64,000 nt of DNA from UBA10649 sp963700255 (GTDB lineage Bacteria > Actinomycetota > Actinomycetes > S36-B12), in contig CAVOWW010000038.1 in the NCBI GenBank assembly GCA_963700255.1, positions 1-64,000 of the forward strand, given 5' to 3'. Positions 8,442 through 18,026 of this stretch are shown here, piece after piece. The position numbers and the translations under genes were made by a program. Position 1 is the stretch's first letter; each line of letters starts with the position of its first letter. A model generated the notes under the pieces. It was given only the letters and a program-made list of their open reading frames with translations, ran no database searches and had not been told where the DNA came from.

Positions 8442-10117
8442 GCCACGTGCGGCTTCCACCGCCACCCCCGCTCGCCGACGGCGCGCTGCGCATCTTCGCC
8501 CTGGGCGGCCTTGGCGAGATCGGCCGCAACATGACGGTCTTCGAGTTCGGCGGGCGGCTGCTGGTCGTCGACTGCGGAGTCCTGTTCCCGGAGGAGAACC
8601 AGCCCGGGGTGGACCTGATCCTTCCCGACTTCGGGCCCATCGCGGACCGGCTCGACGACATCGAGGCCGTCGTCTTCACTCATGGGCACGAGGACCACAT
8701 CGGCGCCCTGCCCTACCTCCTGCGCAAGCGTGCGGACATCCCGGTGTTCGGGTCGCGGCTGACCATGGCCTTCATCGACGCGAAGATGCGCGAGCACCGC
8801 ATCTCGCCCGTGGCGACCGTCGTCGAGGACGGGGAGCGCATCGCGCTCGGGCCGTTCGAGGTCGAGTTCCTCGCGGTCAACCACTCCATTCCGGACGCCA
8901 TGGCGCTCGCCATCCGCACGCCGGCCGGGGTCGTGCTCCACACCGGCGACTTCAAGATGGACCAGCTGCCGCTCGACGGCCGGATCACCGACCTCAACGG
9001 CTTCGCCCGGCTCGGCGACGCGGGCGTAGACGTGCTGATGGTCGACAGCACCAATGCCGAGGTGCCGGGCTTCGTCTCGAGCGAGCGCGACATCGTCCCG
9101 GTGCTCGACGCCGTGTTCCTGCGGGCCGAGGGCCGGATCATCGTCGCGTCGTTCGCGTCGCATGTGCACCGGATCCAGCAGATCATCGACATGGCCGTTC
9201 TGCACGATCGCAAGATCGCGTTCGTGGGCCGTTCGATGGTGCGCAACATGGGCATCGCCCGCGACCTGGGCTACCTGAAGATCCCTGGCGGCACGATGGT
9301 GGCCTCCGACGACCTGCCGAACCTGCCCGACGACGAGGCCGTCCTGATCTGCACCGGCTCCCAGGGCGAGCCGATGGCGGTCCTGTCGCGCATCGCCAAC
9401 CGCAACCACACCATCAGCGTCGGACCCAGCGACACCGTCGTCCTCGCCTCGTCGCTCATCCCGGGCAACGAGAACTCGGTGTTCCGCGTGATCAACGGGC
9501 TGGCCCGGCTGGGAGCGCACGTCGTGCACAAGGGCAACGCCCTGGTGCACGTGTCGGGGCATGCGGCGGCCGGCGAGCTGCAGTACGTCTACAACGTGGT
9601 CAAGCCGCGCAACGTCCTGCCGATCCACGGCGAGTGGCGCCACATGCGGGCCAACGCGGCGATCGCCACCAGCGTCGGCATTCCCGAGGACCGGGTGGTG
9701 CTCGCGGAGGACGGCACGGTGATGGACCTGGTCGACGGCCGGCTGTCGGCGGTCGGCTACGTCCCCGTCGGCTTCGTGTATGTCGACGGCGCCGGCGTCG
9801 GCGACGTCACTGAGACCTCCCTCAAGGACCGCCGCGTCCTGGGGGAGGAGGGGTTCATCTCGATCTTCGTGGCGGTGGACATCGTCGACGGCACCATCGT
9901 GGCCGGTCCCGAGATCCATGCGCGTGGCTTCGGCGCCGACGAGGACCTCGTGGCGCCGCTGACCGAGCAGGTCATTCGCGTGGTCGAGGCCGCGCTCGCG
10001 GACGGCGCCGACGAGACCCACGACCTCCAGCAGCGCATCCGGCGCGCGGTGGGCAAGTGGGTCAGCACCACGCACCGACGTCGGCCGATGATCATCCCCG
10101 TGGTGGTCGAGGCGTAG
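8438..10117 (+). CDS. rnj: ribonuclease J
   Basis: 559 residues of the metallo-beta-lactamase/beta-CASP family: a 5'-3' exonuclease and endonuclease for mRNA decay and rRNA maturation. The metal site HGHEDHIG is near residues 81-88 with the downstream histidine in HTGDFKMD. The beta-CASP block runs through ASFASHVHRIQQI and GRSMVRN to the C-terminal part near LPIHGEWRHMRANA. It is coupled to dapA by a 4-base overlap, the standard actinobacterial arrangement. Confidence 0.95.
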   Translation: MSHVRLPPPPPLADGALRIFALGGLGEIGRNMTVFEFGGRLLVVDCGVLFPEENQPGVDLILPDFGPIADRLDDIEAVVFTHGHEDHIGALPYLLRKRADIPVFGSRLTMAFIDAKMREHRISPVATVVEDGERIALGPFEVEFLAVNHSIPDAMALAIRTPAGVVLHTGDFKMDQLPLDGRITDLNGFARLGDAGVDVLMVDSTNAEVPGFVSSERDIVPVLDAVFLRAEGRIIVASFASHVHRIQQIIDMAVLHDRKIAFVGRSMVRNMGIARDLGYLKIPGGTMVASDDLPNLPDDEAVLICTGSQGEPMAVLSRIANRNHTISVGPSDTVVLASSLIPGNENSVFRVINGLARLGAHVVHKGNALVHVSGHAAAGELQYVYNVVKPRNVLPIHGEWRHMRANAAIATSVGIPEDRVVLAEDGTVMDLVDGRLSAVGYVPVGFVYVDGAGVGDVTETSLKDRRVLGEEGFISIFVAVDIVDGTIVAGPEIHARGFGADEDLVAPLTEQVIRVVEAALADGADETHDLQQRIRRAVGKWVSTTHRRRPMIIPVVVEA

Positions 10118-10262
10118 CGAGGAGTGAGCGGAGCGAGCCCCGGAGCGACGGCTCCGCGGGTTCGAGGCCTAGCAAGGCTTAGCGAGAACTGAGCGCTAAA
10201 CGTGAGCAGACCGAGCGCGAATTGTTCTTGTTCCATGGAGACGGAAGGCGTAGAAGTGACGC
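10118..10262 (+). other. purine-rich intergenic stretch with small hairpin
   Basis: 145 non-coding bases. They begin with a GAG/GCG-rich purine run (GAGTGAGCGGAGCGAGC), then a 6-bp hairpin (CGGAGC/GCTCCG at 10141-10156) and a second imperfect repeat around GGCCTAGCAAGGCTTAGC. There is no T-tract. It may end rnj transcription and hold the promoter of the c-di-GMP gene: TAGAAG lies 6 bases before that ATG. Confidence 0.35.
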
Positions 10263-12356
10263 ATGGGGGGATCTGACACCGAGCGTCGACTCCGCGCCGC
10301 GCTCGAGGGCGGGGCGACGGCCACCTCGTTCTGGCGGGGGGTGCCCGGCGATCTCGGACCTGCGGTCGACCTCGAGTTCGTCGACGGATCACCCGGATTC
10401 GGGCACTGGCTCGGCCGGTCCCTGGACGACATGCGTGGGCGCCGGTACTCCGAGCTGATCCCGACCGGCCTGCATGACCGGCTGCCGGCATACCTCCGGG
10501 TGCTCGCCACCGGGGAGAAGGCCGTGTTCACCTTCGACCGGGTCGGTCACGACGGGGCTGGCTCGACCGCAGAGGTCCGCTGCGTGCCTCTGGGCGGGGA
10601 TGACCTGTTCGTCGCGCTGTGGGACGTCACCGAACGCGAGGAGCGGATCCGGGAGGCCGAGCGGGTGCGAGGGGAGGCCCTCGTCGATCGGGACCTCCTG
10701 GCGGTCGCCCTCAATGCCTCGCCCGATGGCTTCGCGATCTATCGCCTTGTCGGCTCGGCCGGCGAGCAGCCACCCGACCTGCGCGTCGAGTTCGTGAACG
10801 AGGTGGCCGCCGGGCCCACGGGGCGAGCACCAGAGGAGTGGGTGGGCGCTCCCGTCGCCGAGTGGTTCCCGGAGGTCGAGTCATCGGGGCTGCTCAACGT
10901 GCTCCTCCGCGCCATCGAGGACAAGGCACCCAGGCGCGTTGTCATCTCGACCCAGTCCGCCAGCGGCTGGGTCGGCCGGTTCGAGAACGTCATCACCCCC
11001 TTCGGGCCGGACCTCCTCGTCAACGAGTGGTGGGCGGCTGACGCCGACACCCCGGAGGGGATCGAGGCGCCCACGTCGGTGCCGACGGGAACGCGGCAGG
11101 ACCCGCTGACCGGACTCGACAACCGGGGGGAGTTCCGGCGACGGCTGGCCGACTGGATGGCGGGGCGGCCGGCGGGAGCGCCGGCGGGCGCCGTGATCGT
11201 CGTCGACATCGACAACTTCGGCCGGCTGAACGACCTGGTGGGGTCGAGTCGCGCCGACGCGGCCCTGGCTGCCTTCGCCCGCGCGCTGCGGGCGCTCGAT
11301 CCGTGGCTGGTGCTGCCGGCCCGCATCGGCGCGGACTCGTGCGCCGTCGTCGTTCCCGGTGACGTCGACGCTGCGACAGCCGAGCTCGCCCGCGCCCACT
11401 CGAACCGGATCCTGCGTGAGGTCTCCGACCAGCTGGGGCTGCCGCCGCTGTCGGTGAGCGGCGGCCTGCGAATCGTCGAGCCCGGGCTGACCGTGGACGA
11501 CGTCCTGCGTGACTGCGACACCGCGCTGCGGCACTCCGTGCGCGAAGGGGGCGCTCGCCTGACGGTGTTCCGGCCCGAGATCCGCGCCGAGATGCTCGCG
11601 GACTACCTCGTGGGCGAGGATGTCCGCGCCGGCGTGACGCGCGGCGACTTCCTGCTCGCCTACCAGCCCGTCGTCGGCATCGAGAACGGCGGACATGTGG
11701 GGGACGAGGCCCTGGCGCGCTGGCAGCACCCCGCCCACGGACTGCTGATGCCCAACCGGTTCATCCCCATCGCCGAGGCGACCGGAACCATCGTCCAACT
11801 GGGTGCCTGGGTGCTCGAGCGGGCCGTGGCCGACATTGCGGCGAGCCGGCACGCCAGGACAGTGGGCATCAACGTCTCGGCGGTCCAGATGCTGCAGTCG
11901 GACCTGCCCGCGGAGGTCGCCCGCGTGCTGGAGCGTCATCGCGTCGAGCCCGGGCGACTGGTGATCGAGATCACCGAGTCGGCGATCCTGCCCGATTCGT
12001 TGAGGCTGCGGGACCAGCTGGCCGAACTGCGCCAGATGGGCGTCCTCGTGGCCATCGACGACTTCGGATCGGGCTACTCCTCGATCGGCTACCTGGACTG
12101 GATCCCCGTGGACATCGTGAAGCTGGACCGCGCCTTCCTCCTCGGCGACCTGGACCGCCGGCGCCGCAGCCTGGTGGCGGCGACCGCCCAGCTCGTCCGG
12201 TCCATCGGCGCCCGGTCGCTGGCTGAGGGGATCGAGACCGACGAGCAGTGGGATGTGGTCCGGGAGGCCGGCGTGGACTTCGGCCAGGGGTACATGTTCG
12301 GCAGGGCGACGATGCCCATCCGGGTGGTCGGGGACGAGGTGGACCGCTCCGCGTAG
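10263..12356 (+). CDS. PAS-GGDEF-EAL protein, probable c-di-GMP phosphodiesterase
   Basis: 697 residues without membrane helices. One or two PAS-like sensor modules occupy about residues 10-265, a GGDEF domain 276-430 and an EAL domain 450-690. The GGDEF catalytic loop is degenerate: RIGADSCAV replaces R-x-GGDEF, so diguanylate cyclase activity is unlikely, though the domain could still bind GTP. The EAL side looks active: DEALARWQHP, AIDDFGSGYSS, KLDRAF and AEGIET carry the metal and catalytic residues. Predicted role: sensor-controlled hydrolysis of c-di-GMP. It stands alone between rnj and ftsK. Confidence 0.88.
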   Translation: MGGSDTERRLRAALEGGATATSFWRGVPGDLGPAVDLEFVDGSPGFGHWLGRSLDDMRGRRYSELIPTGLHDRLPAYLRVLATGEKAVFTFDRVGHDGAGSTAEVRCVPLGGDDLFVALWDVTEREERIREAERVRGEALVDRDLLAVALNASPDGFAIYRLVGSAGEQPPDLRVEFVNEVAAGPTGRAPEEWVGAPVAEWFPEVESSGLLNVLLRAIEDKAPRRVVISTQSASGWVGRFENVITPFGPDLLVNEWWAADADTPEGIEAPTSVPTGTRQDPLTGLDNRGEFRRRLADWMAGRPAGAPAGAVIVVDIDNFGRLNDLVGSSRADAALAAFARALRALDPWLVLPARIGADSCAVVVPGDVDAATAELARAHSNRILREVSDQLGLPPLSVSGGLRIVEPGLTVDDVLRDCDTALRHSVREGGARLTVFRPEIRAEMLADYLVGEDVRAGVTRGDFLLAYQPVVGIENGGHVGDEALARWQHPAHGLLMPNRFIPIAEATGTIVQLGAWVLERAVADIAASRHARTVGINVSAVQMLQSDLPAEVARVLERHRVEPGRLVIEITESAILPDSLRLRDQLAELRQMGVLVAIDDFGSGYSSIGYLDWIPVDIVKLDRAFLLGDLDRRRRSLVAATAQLVRSIGARSLAEGIETDEQWDVVREAGVDFGQGYMFGRATMPIRVVGDEVDRSA

Positions 12357-12400
12357 CCGCGTGTCGCGTGTTACAGACGTGACTGGTGTGATCTGAGCAC

Positions 12401-12406
12401 TACGCT
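12401..12406 (+). promoter_or_regulatory. -10 box of leaderless ftsK promoter
   Basis: TACGCT is 6 bases from the ftsK ATG. The 40 bases upstream contain several GTG/GAC-rich half-repeats (GTGTTACAGACGTGACTGG) that might be a regulator site. I could not match them to a known consensus. Confidence 0.45.
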
Positions 12407-12412
12407 CGCCCC

Positions 12413-14956
12413 ATGGCTTCCCGCACGTCTTCCCCCGCGCGGCCGTCCCGGCCTGCCCCCAAGACCCGACGTCCGGCCGCTGCGGCCCGACCGAAGGCCA
12501 CCCCGAAGGCGACCGCTCGGCGCCCCGTGCGCCCCGGCCCCGTCCCCCGGTTCGTCGCGGCTGTCGGCCGGCTGCTTCGCGGCATCTGGTTCGGACTGGC
12601 GCACCTGCTCGGAGCCGCCGCCCGTGCCATGGGCAGGGGTGCACGCGACCTCGATCCCGCGCACCGGCGGGACGGACTGGGGCTGGCGCTCGTCGCCGGC
12701 GCCGCCACGCTCGTGGCCGCCACCTGGTTCGGGGTGGACGGCTGGTTCGTCTCCTGGGCCGACATGGTCATGACGTCGCTGATCGGGGCGCTGGCCTGGG
12801 TCTCGCCCCTCATCCTGCTGGGGCTGGCCTGGCGGTTCCTGCGCCATCCGGACGACAACGCCACCACGGGCCGCCTGGTCATCGGCGCCACGGCTGTGCT
12901 CGTCGGCGTCATCGGCCTGTGGCACCTGGTCATGGACTCGGCGACCCCGAGCGACGGCGCCGAGGCCATGGCGGCGGGCGGCGGTGTCGTCGGCTGGATC
13001 GCCACCGCTCCCATCGTCGCGGCGGTGGGACCGATCGTGGCCGGCCTGGTGCTGAGCCTCCTGCTCGCCTTCGGCCTGATGGTCCTGACGGCGACGTCGA
13101 TCGCGTCCGTGCGCGCGGGATCGCGCCGGGTGGCGCGAGGCGCCGTGGGGCTGGTGCGGCGCGATGCGCGTGAGCCCGGTGCCGACGACGACCCCGGGTC
13201 CCGCGAGGACGAGGACGCCGCCGACCTCCACGAGGGAGGCTCCTTCGAGGACGCGGTCGACGACTACCAGGCCACGTCCATGCTGGAGGACGAGGATCGT
13301 CCGGCCGCCATCCTCATGGCAGGCGTCACGGGTCACGACACGTCCCACCACCTGCTCCACGAGGCCGCCCCTGAGCCGCTGCTCACCGAGCCGGTCCCGA
13401 CCGGGCACCCTGCGCGCAGCGAGACGGTCGTCATCTCCAAGGGCACTCCCGGACGGCGCGCGGAGCAGCTGACCATCCCTCGTCGCGGCTCCTACACGCT
13501 GCCCAAGCGCGAGGTCCTCAAGACCGGCCCGGCTCACAAGACGGCCACGAAGGCGAACGACCATGTCGTGGCGGCCCTGACCGAGGTCATGGAGCAGTTC
13601 GGCATCGATGCCCAGATCACCGGCTTCATGCGCGGCCCGACGGTCACGCGCTACGAGATCGAGCTCGGCCCGAGCGTCAAGGTCGAGCGCGTCACGGCGC
13701 TGTCCAGGAACATCGCGTACGCGGTGGCCAGCGCCGACGTCCGCATCCTGAGCCCGATCCCGGGCAAGAAGGCGATCGGCGTCGAGATCCCCAACACCGA
13801 TCGCGAGCTCGTCGCGCTCGGCGACGTCCTTCGGAGCAGCTCGGCCACCAGCGACCACCACCCCCTTTCGGCCGCACTCGGCAAGGACGTCGAGGGCGGC
13901 TTCGTGATGGCCAACCTCGCGCGGATGCCGCACCTGCTCGTGGCCGGCGCCACGGGTGCAGGCAAGTCCAGCTGCATCAACAGCCTGATCACGTCGATCC
14001 TCATGCGGGCCACGCCCGAGGAGGTCCGGCTGATCCTCGTCGACCCCAAGCGCGTCGAGCTCTCCGCGTACGAGGGCGTCCCCCACCTGATCACGCCCAT
14101 CATCACGAACCCGAAGAAGGCAGCCGACGCGCTGCAGTGGGTGGTCAAGGAGATGGACCGCCGCTACGACGACCTTGCGCAGTTCGGCTTCCGGCACGTG
14201 GACCAGTTCAACAAGGCCGTGCGCGACGGCAAGGTGAGGCCGCTGCCCGGCAGCGAGCGCGTCATCGAGCCGTACCCGTACCTGCTGGTGATCGTCGACG
14301 AGCTGGCCGACCTGATGATGGTCGCGCCTCGCGACGTGGAGGATGCGATCGTCCGCATCACGCAGCTGGCTCGCGCCGCCGGGATCCACCTGGTGCTGGC
14401 CACGCAGCGACCGAGCGTCGACGTCGTCACCGGCCTCATCAAGGCCAACGTGCCGAGCCGGCTGGCGTTCGCGACGTCGAGCGTCACCGACAGCCGCGTC
14501 ATCCTCGACCAGCCGGGCGCGGAGAAGCTCGTGGGCCAGGGTGACGGCCTGTTCCTGCCGATGGGTGCGAACAAGTCGATGCGCATCCAGGGCGCTTTCG
14601 TGTCCGAGGCGGAGATCAAGGCCGTCGTGGCGCACTGCAGGGCCCAGGGCGAGGCGGAGTTCATCCCCGACGTCGTGGCCGCGCCGAGTGCCCACCGCGA
14701 GGTGGACGAGGAGATCGGCGACGACCTCGACGTGCTGCTCCAGGCCGTCGAGCTGGTCGTGACGACGCAGTTCGGGTCGACGTCGATGCTCCAGCGCAAG
14801 CTCCGCGTCGGCTTCGCGAAGGCCGGCCGGCTGATGGACCTGATGGAGTCGCGGGGAGTGGTCGGGCCGAGCGAGGGGTCCAAGGCGCGCGACGTGCTCG
14901 TGAAGCCGGAGGAGCTCCCGGGGCTGCTCCTGCTCATCCGGGGCGGGGCCGAGTAG
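12413..14956 (+). CDS. ftsK: DNA translocase FtsK
   Basis: 847 residues; septal motor that pumps DNA during chromosome segregation. A basic Ala/Pro/Lys-rich N-terminus precedes about four transmembrane helices (residues 80-225). An acidic linker follows, then the alpha/beta motor: Walker A GATGAGKSS near 511 and Walker B LLVIVDELADLMM near 624. A C-terminal gamma winged-helix (QRKLRVGFAKAGRLMDLMES) reads KOPS-type sites. The linker is short, as in other actinobacterial FtsK/SpoIIIE proteins. Transcription is probably leaderless. Confidence 0.96.
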   Translation: MASRTSSPARPSRPAPKTRRPAAAARPKATPKATARRPVRPGPVPRFVAAVGRLLRGIWFGLAHLLGAAARAMGRGARDLDPAHRRDGLGLALVAGAATLVAATWFGVDGWFVSWADMVMTSLIGALAWVSPLILLGLAWRFLRHPDDNATTGRLVIGATAVLVGVIGLWHLVMDSATPSDGAEAMAAGGGVVGWIATAPIVAAVGPIVAGLVLSLLLAFGLMVLTATSIASVRAGSRRVARGAVGLVRRDAREPGADDDPGSREDEDAADLHEGGSFEDAVDDYQATSMLEDEDRPAAILMAGVTGHDTSHHLLHEAAPEPLLTEPVPTGHPARSETVVISKGTPGRRAEQLTIPRRGSYTLPKREVLKTGPAHKTATKANDHVVAALTEVMEQFGIDAQITGFMRGPTVTRYEIELGPSVKVERVTALSRNIAYAVASADVRILSPIPGKKAIGVEIPNTDRELVALGDVLRSSSATSDHHPLSAALGKDVEGGFVMANLARMPHLLVAGATGAGKSSCINSLITSILMRATPEEVRLILVDPKRVELSAYEGVPHLITPIITNPKKAADALQWVVKEMDRRYDDLAQFGFRHVDQFNKAVRDGKVRPLPGSERVIEPYPYLLVIVDELADLMMVAPRDVEDAIVRITQLARAAGIHLVLATQRPSVDVVTGLIKANVPSRLAFATSSVTDSRVILDQPGAEKLVGQGDGLFLPMGANKSMRIQGAFVSEAEIKAVVAHCRAQGEAEFIPDVVAAPSAHREVDEEIGDDLDVLLQAVELVVTTQFGSTSMLQRKLRVGFAKAGRLMDLMESRGVVGPSEGSKARDVLVKPEELPGLLLLIRGGAE

Positions 14957-15038
14957 CGGTCCCGTTCGACCGGTTCCGCTGCGCAGGCGGAGGGGTCGCC
15001 ATACGATGCAGGGCACGGGACTAGGGATTCGAGGGTCG

Positions 15039-15284
15039 ATGTCGGCAGGGCAGATGCTCAGGGCTGCACGCGCGGAGCGCGGGCTCAGCCTCGACGACCT
15101 CGCGGACGCCACCAAGCTGCGGGCGTCCATCCTGTCCGCGATGGAGGACGACGACTTCAGCCACTGCGGTGGGCTGGTCTACGCACGCGGCCAGCTGCGA
15201 GCCATGGCACCGGTCCTGGGCCTGGACCCGGAGGACCTGATCGATGCGTTCAACTCCGGGCTGCGCGAGCACCCGATCGACTGA
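15039..15284 (+). CDS. short RodZ-like helix-turn-helix protein
   Basis: 81 residues consisting almost only of an HTH_25-type Cro/CI-like fold (LRAARAERGLSLDDLADATK, then LVYARGQLRAMAPVLGLD). That is the N-terminal domain of RodZ/YmfM proteins, which in actinobacteria usually follow ftsK and continue into a transmembrane helix and periplasmic domain. Here the protein stops after the HTH, so it has no membrane anchor. The ATG at 15039 is chosen over 15006 because GAGGG precedes it. A TACGAT at 15002-15007 could serve as -10. Confidence 0.7.
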   Translation: MSAGQMLRAARAERGLSLDDLADATKLRASILSAMEDDDFSHCGGLVYARGQLRAMAPVLGLDPEDLIDAFNSGLREHPID

Positions 15285-15306
15285 CCGGGGCGCCCAGGAA
15301 CCTGCG

Positions 15307-15312
15307 TAGGCT
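15307..15312 (+). promoter_or_regulatory. -10 box of leaderless rimO promoter
   Basis: TAGGCT is separated by 6 bases from the rimO GTG. The same hexamer and spacing occur before dapF at 43000. Confidence 0.5.
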
Positions 15313-15318
15313 GGGGCC

Positions 15319-16785
15319 GTGTCCACGACCTCCCCCGGCCGCCAGAAGGTGGCCGTCATCACCCTCGGGTGCGCGCGCAACGAGGTCGACTCGGAGGAGA
15401 TGGCCGGGCGGCTCGCCGCCGACGGCTGGGAGCTGGTCGAGGATCCCGAGGACGCCGACGCGGTCCTGGTGAACACCTGCGGCTTCGTCGAGGTGGCCAA
15501 GAAGGACTCGATCGACGCGATCCTGTCCGTCGCCGACCTGAAGGAGTCCGGCGGGCCGACCGCGGTGGTGGCCGTGGGCTGCCTTGCCGAGCGCTACGGC
15601 CGTGAACTGGCCGACTCCCTCCCCGAGGCCGACGCCGTCCTCGGCTTCGACGACTATCCGGACATCGGCGAGAAGCTGCGCCGCATCGTCGCCGGCGAGC
15701 AGCACGTCCCGCACACGCCCACGGACCGGCGGCACCTGCTGCCCATCTCCCCGGTCGACCGGCAGGCGGCGGCGGGCGAGGTTCCGGGTCATGCGTCCGT
15801 CGTCGTGGACGACGATGTCCCCGGCTGGCAGCCGCCGGTGCTGCGCCGGCGCCTCGACGGCAGCCCCGTCGCACCCGTCAAGCTGGCGTCCGGCTGCGAC
15901 CGGCGCTGCTCGTTCTGCGCGATCCCGTCGTTCCGCGGCTCGTTCGTCTCCCGTCCGCCGCAGGACATCGTCGCCGAGGTGGCCTGGCTGGTGGGCCAGG
16001 GAGTGCGCGAGGTCGTGCTCGTGAGCGAGAACTCGACCTCGTACGGCAAGGACCTCGGTGACCTGCGGCTCCTCGAGGCGCTGCTGCCGCTGATCGGGCG
16101 GCAGACCGAGATCGAGCGGCTGCGGGTGGCCTACCTCCAGCCGGCAGAGGTGCGTCCGGACCTGCTGGCGGCGATCGCGTCCACGCCCGTCGTCGCGCCC
16201 TACTACGACCTGTCGTTCCAGCACGCGAGCCCGACTGTCCTGCGTCGCATGCGGCGCTTCGGCGGTCGCGCCGAGTTCCTCGACCTCGTGGACCGCATCC
16301 GCGGCCTCGACCCGGCAGCCGGGATCCGCAGCAATGTCATCGTCGGATTCCCCGGCGAGACGGAGGACGAGTTCGCCGACCTGCTGGCCTTCCTCGAGCA
16401 GGCGCGACTCGACGCGGTCGGCGTCTTCGGCTACAGCGATGAGGACGGCACCGAGGCGGCGACGCTGCCGGGCAAGATCGATGAGGACGTCGTCCGGGCG
16501 CGAGTCGAGCAGGTGACGGCTCTCGTCGACGAGGTCATGGCCCAGCGTGCGGAGGACCGCATCGGCGAGACGGTGCACGTGCTCATCGAGTCCCTGGACT
16601 TCGACGACGACGAATCGGCACTGGCCGTCGGTCGGGCCGGTCACCAGGGCCCGGACGACGCGGGCACGGTGGTGCGTCTCGAGGATGCCGTGGTCGGCGT
16701 GGGGGACATCGTCGAGGCGGTCGTCGTCGACGTCGAGGGCGTGGACCTCGTGGCCCGGCTGGTCGGGCCGGCGAACGGGAAATGA
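15319..16785 (+). CDS. rimO: ribosomal protein S12 methylthiotransferase RimO
   Basis: 488 residues. It methylthiolates an aspartate of ribosomal protein S12 using two [4Fe-4S] clusters. The N-terminal UPF0004 cysteines lie in LGCARNEVDSE, NTCGFVE and VGCLAER. The radical-SAM motif is CDRRCSFC near residues 193-200, and a C-terminal TRAM domain ends the protein. SGCDRRCSFCAIPSFRG and GCARN favour RimO over MiaB, and the true miaB is at 38.7 kb. The final 4 bases overlap pgsA (ATGA). Confidence 0.93.
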   Translation: MSTTSPGRQKVAVITLGCARNEVDSEEMAGRLAADGWELVEDPEDADAVLVNTCGFVEVAKKDSIDAILSVADLKESGGPTAVVAVGCLAERYGRELADSLPEADAVLGFDDYPDIGEKLRRIVAGEQHVPHTPTDRRHLLPISPVDRQAAAGEVPGHASVVVDDDVPGWQPPVLRRRLDGSPVAPVKLASGCDRRCSFCAIPSFRGSFVSRPPQDIVAEVAWLVGQGVREVVLVSENSTSYGKDLGDLRLLEALLPLIGRQTEIERLRVAYLQPAEVRPDLLAAIASTPVVAPYYDLSFQHASPTVLRRMRRFGGRAEFLDLVDRIRGLDPAAGIRSNVIVGFPGETEDEFADLLAFLEQARLDAVGVFGYSDEDGTEAATLPGKIDEDVVRARVEQVTALVDEVMAQRAEDRIGETVHVLIESLDFDDDESALAVGRAGHQGPDDAGTVVRLEDAVVGVGDIVEAVVVDVEGVDLVARLVGPANGK

Positions 16786-17414
16786 AGCCGCCGATCCCGG
16801 ACCGGGCAGCCGACCCGGTCGGCGACGCGCCGGTCGTCAACATCCCCAACGCGCTCACCCTGCTGCGGGTGCTGTGCGTGCCCGTGCTGGCGGTCCTCCT
16901 CGCGATCGACGACGGCGAGCTCGGGCCGGCCCGCGACGCGGCCGCGATCCTGTTCGTCCTCGCGTCGATCACCGACCTCATCGACGGGGCCGTGGCTCGC
17001 CGCTACGGACTGGTCACGACCTTCGGCAAGGTGGCCGACCCGATCGCGGACAAGGCCCTCACCGGGGTCGCCCTGATCGGGCTGTCGCTGCTGGGCGACC
17101 TGTCCTGGTGGGTCACCGGCATCATCCTCGTGCGCGAGGTCGGCGTGACGCTGCTGCGCTTCTGGGTCATCGAGCACGGGGTCATCCCCGCCAGCAGGGG
17201 CGGCAAGCTCAAGACCGTGGTCCAGACGGTGGCGATCGCCATGTACCTCGCCGACGTGCAGCTCGACTGGTGGGCCACGGCCAGCGCGGTCGCGATGGGC
17301 CTCGCCGTGATCCTCACGGTGGTCACGGGCCTGGACTATGTCGTGCGGGCGCTGCGCCTGCGCCGGACGCCGCCGGCGACCGCCAGCAACCTGGGCGTCC
17401 ACCGTGCCGTCTGA
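16782..17414 (+). CDS. pgsA: CDP-diacylglycerol-glycerol-3-phosphate 3-phosphatidyltransferase
   Basis: A 210-residue integral membrane enzyme of the CDP-alcohol phosphotransferase family, making phosphatidylglycerolphosphate. The diagnostic motif D-G-x2-A-R-x8-G-x3-D-x3-D is present from Asp68 (DGAVARRYGLVTTFGKVADP, then IAD). Several transmembrane helices surround it. The start overlaps rimO and the end overlaps cinA by 11 bases. The rimO-pgsA-cinA-clgR order is conserved in actinobacteria. Confidence 0.93.
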   Translation: MKPPIPDRAADPVGDAPVVNIPNALTLLRVLCVPVLAVLLAIDDGELGPARDAAAILFVLASITDLIDGAVARRYGLVTTFGKVADPIADKALTGVALIGLSLLGDLSWWVTGIILVREVGVTLLRFWVIEHGVIPASRGGKLKTVVQTVAIAMYLADVQLDWWATASAVAMGLAVILTVVTGLDYVVRALRLRRTPPATASNLGVHRAV

Positions 17415-17922
17415 CCCGGCGAGCGTGGTGGCGGGGCTGCTGGATCGCGCGCTGACGATCGCCACGGGGGAGTCCCTCACGGCCGGCCTGGTGGCGGCGA
17501 CGCTGGCCGGGGTGCCGGGCTGCTCGTCGGTGCTGCGAGGAGGGGTGGTGGCCTACCAGGCGGACGTCAAGCGGTCGCTGCTCGACGTGTCGGCCGAGGC
17601 GCTCGCCGCCGGCCTGGTCAGCAGGCAGGTGGCCGAGGCCATGGCGGACGGGGCCGCCCGGCGGCTCGGGGCCGACGTGGGCGTCGGCACGACCGGCGTC
17701 GCAGGCCCGGACCCCCACGATGGCGAGCCCGTCGGGTCGGTCTGGATCGCCGTCGTCACTCCGGACGGACCGGTCTCGCGGCATCTGTCGCTGGCCGGGG
17801 ACCGGGCCGGCATCCGACGTCAGACCGTCGAGGCATGCTGGGACCTGGTCCTGGACGCCCTCGGGCCGCCGCCTCCGGAAGTGCCGCCTCTGGAGGTGCC
17901 GCCTCCGGTGCCCGGGGAATAG
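17404..17922 (+). CDS. cinA: CinA family protein (nicotinamide-nucleotide amidase domain)
   Basis: 172 residues, equal to the stand-alone C-terminal domain of CinA/PncC that deamidates NMN in pyridine nucleotide recycling. Motifs: TGESLTAGLVAATLAGVPG, VAYQADVKRSLL and GTTGVAGPDPHDGEPVG. It lacks the N-terminal molybdopterin-binding-like domain of long CinA proteins. The GTG at 17404, overlapping pgsA by 11 bases, gives a protein that begins right before the domain. A proline-rich tail (PPPEVPPLEVPPPVPG) ends it. Confidence 0.88.
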   Translation: MPSDPASVVAGLLDRALTIATGESLTAGLVAATLAGVPGCSSVLRGGVVAYQADVKRSLLDVSAEALAAGLVSRQVAEAMADGAARRLGADVGVGTTGVAGPDPHDGEPVGSVWIAVVTPDGPVSRHLSLAGDRAGIRRQTVEACWDLVLDALGPPPPEVPPLEVPPPVPGE

Positions 17923-18026
17923 TCCGGCACGAAGGGGCGTTGGGGGCTGTCAGGAACCACCGTCGGGCGCGAGCCGTCACACGGAGGTACCGTACGAGTC
18001 CGAGGAACCGGCAGGAGGGAGGCACC

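Noticed and set aside
12371..15130. Long open frame antisense to ftsK (919 codons)
   Set aside because: Arg/Asp/Gly/His-rich composition typical of reverse-frame readings in high-GC DNA, no domain, and complete overlap with a secure gene.
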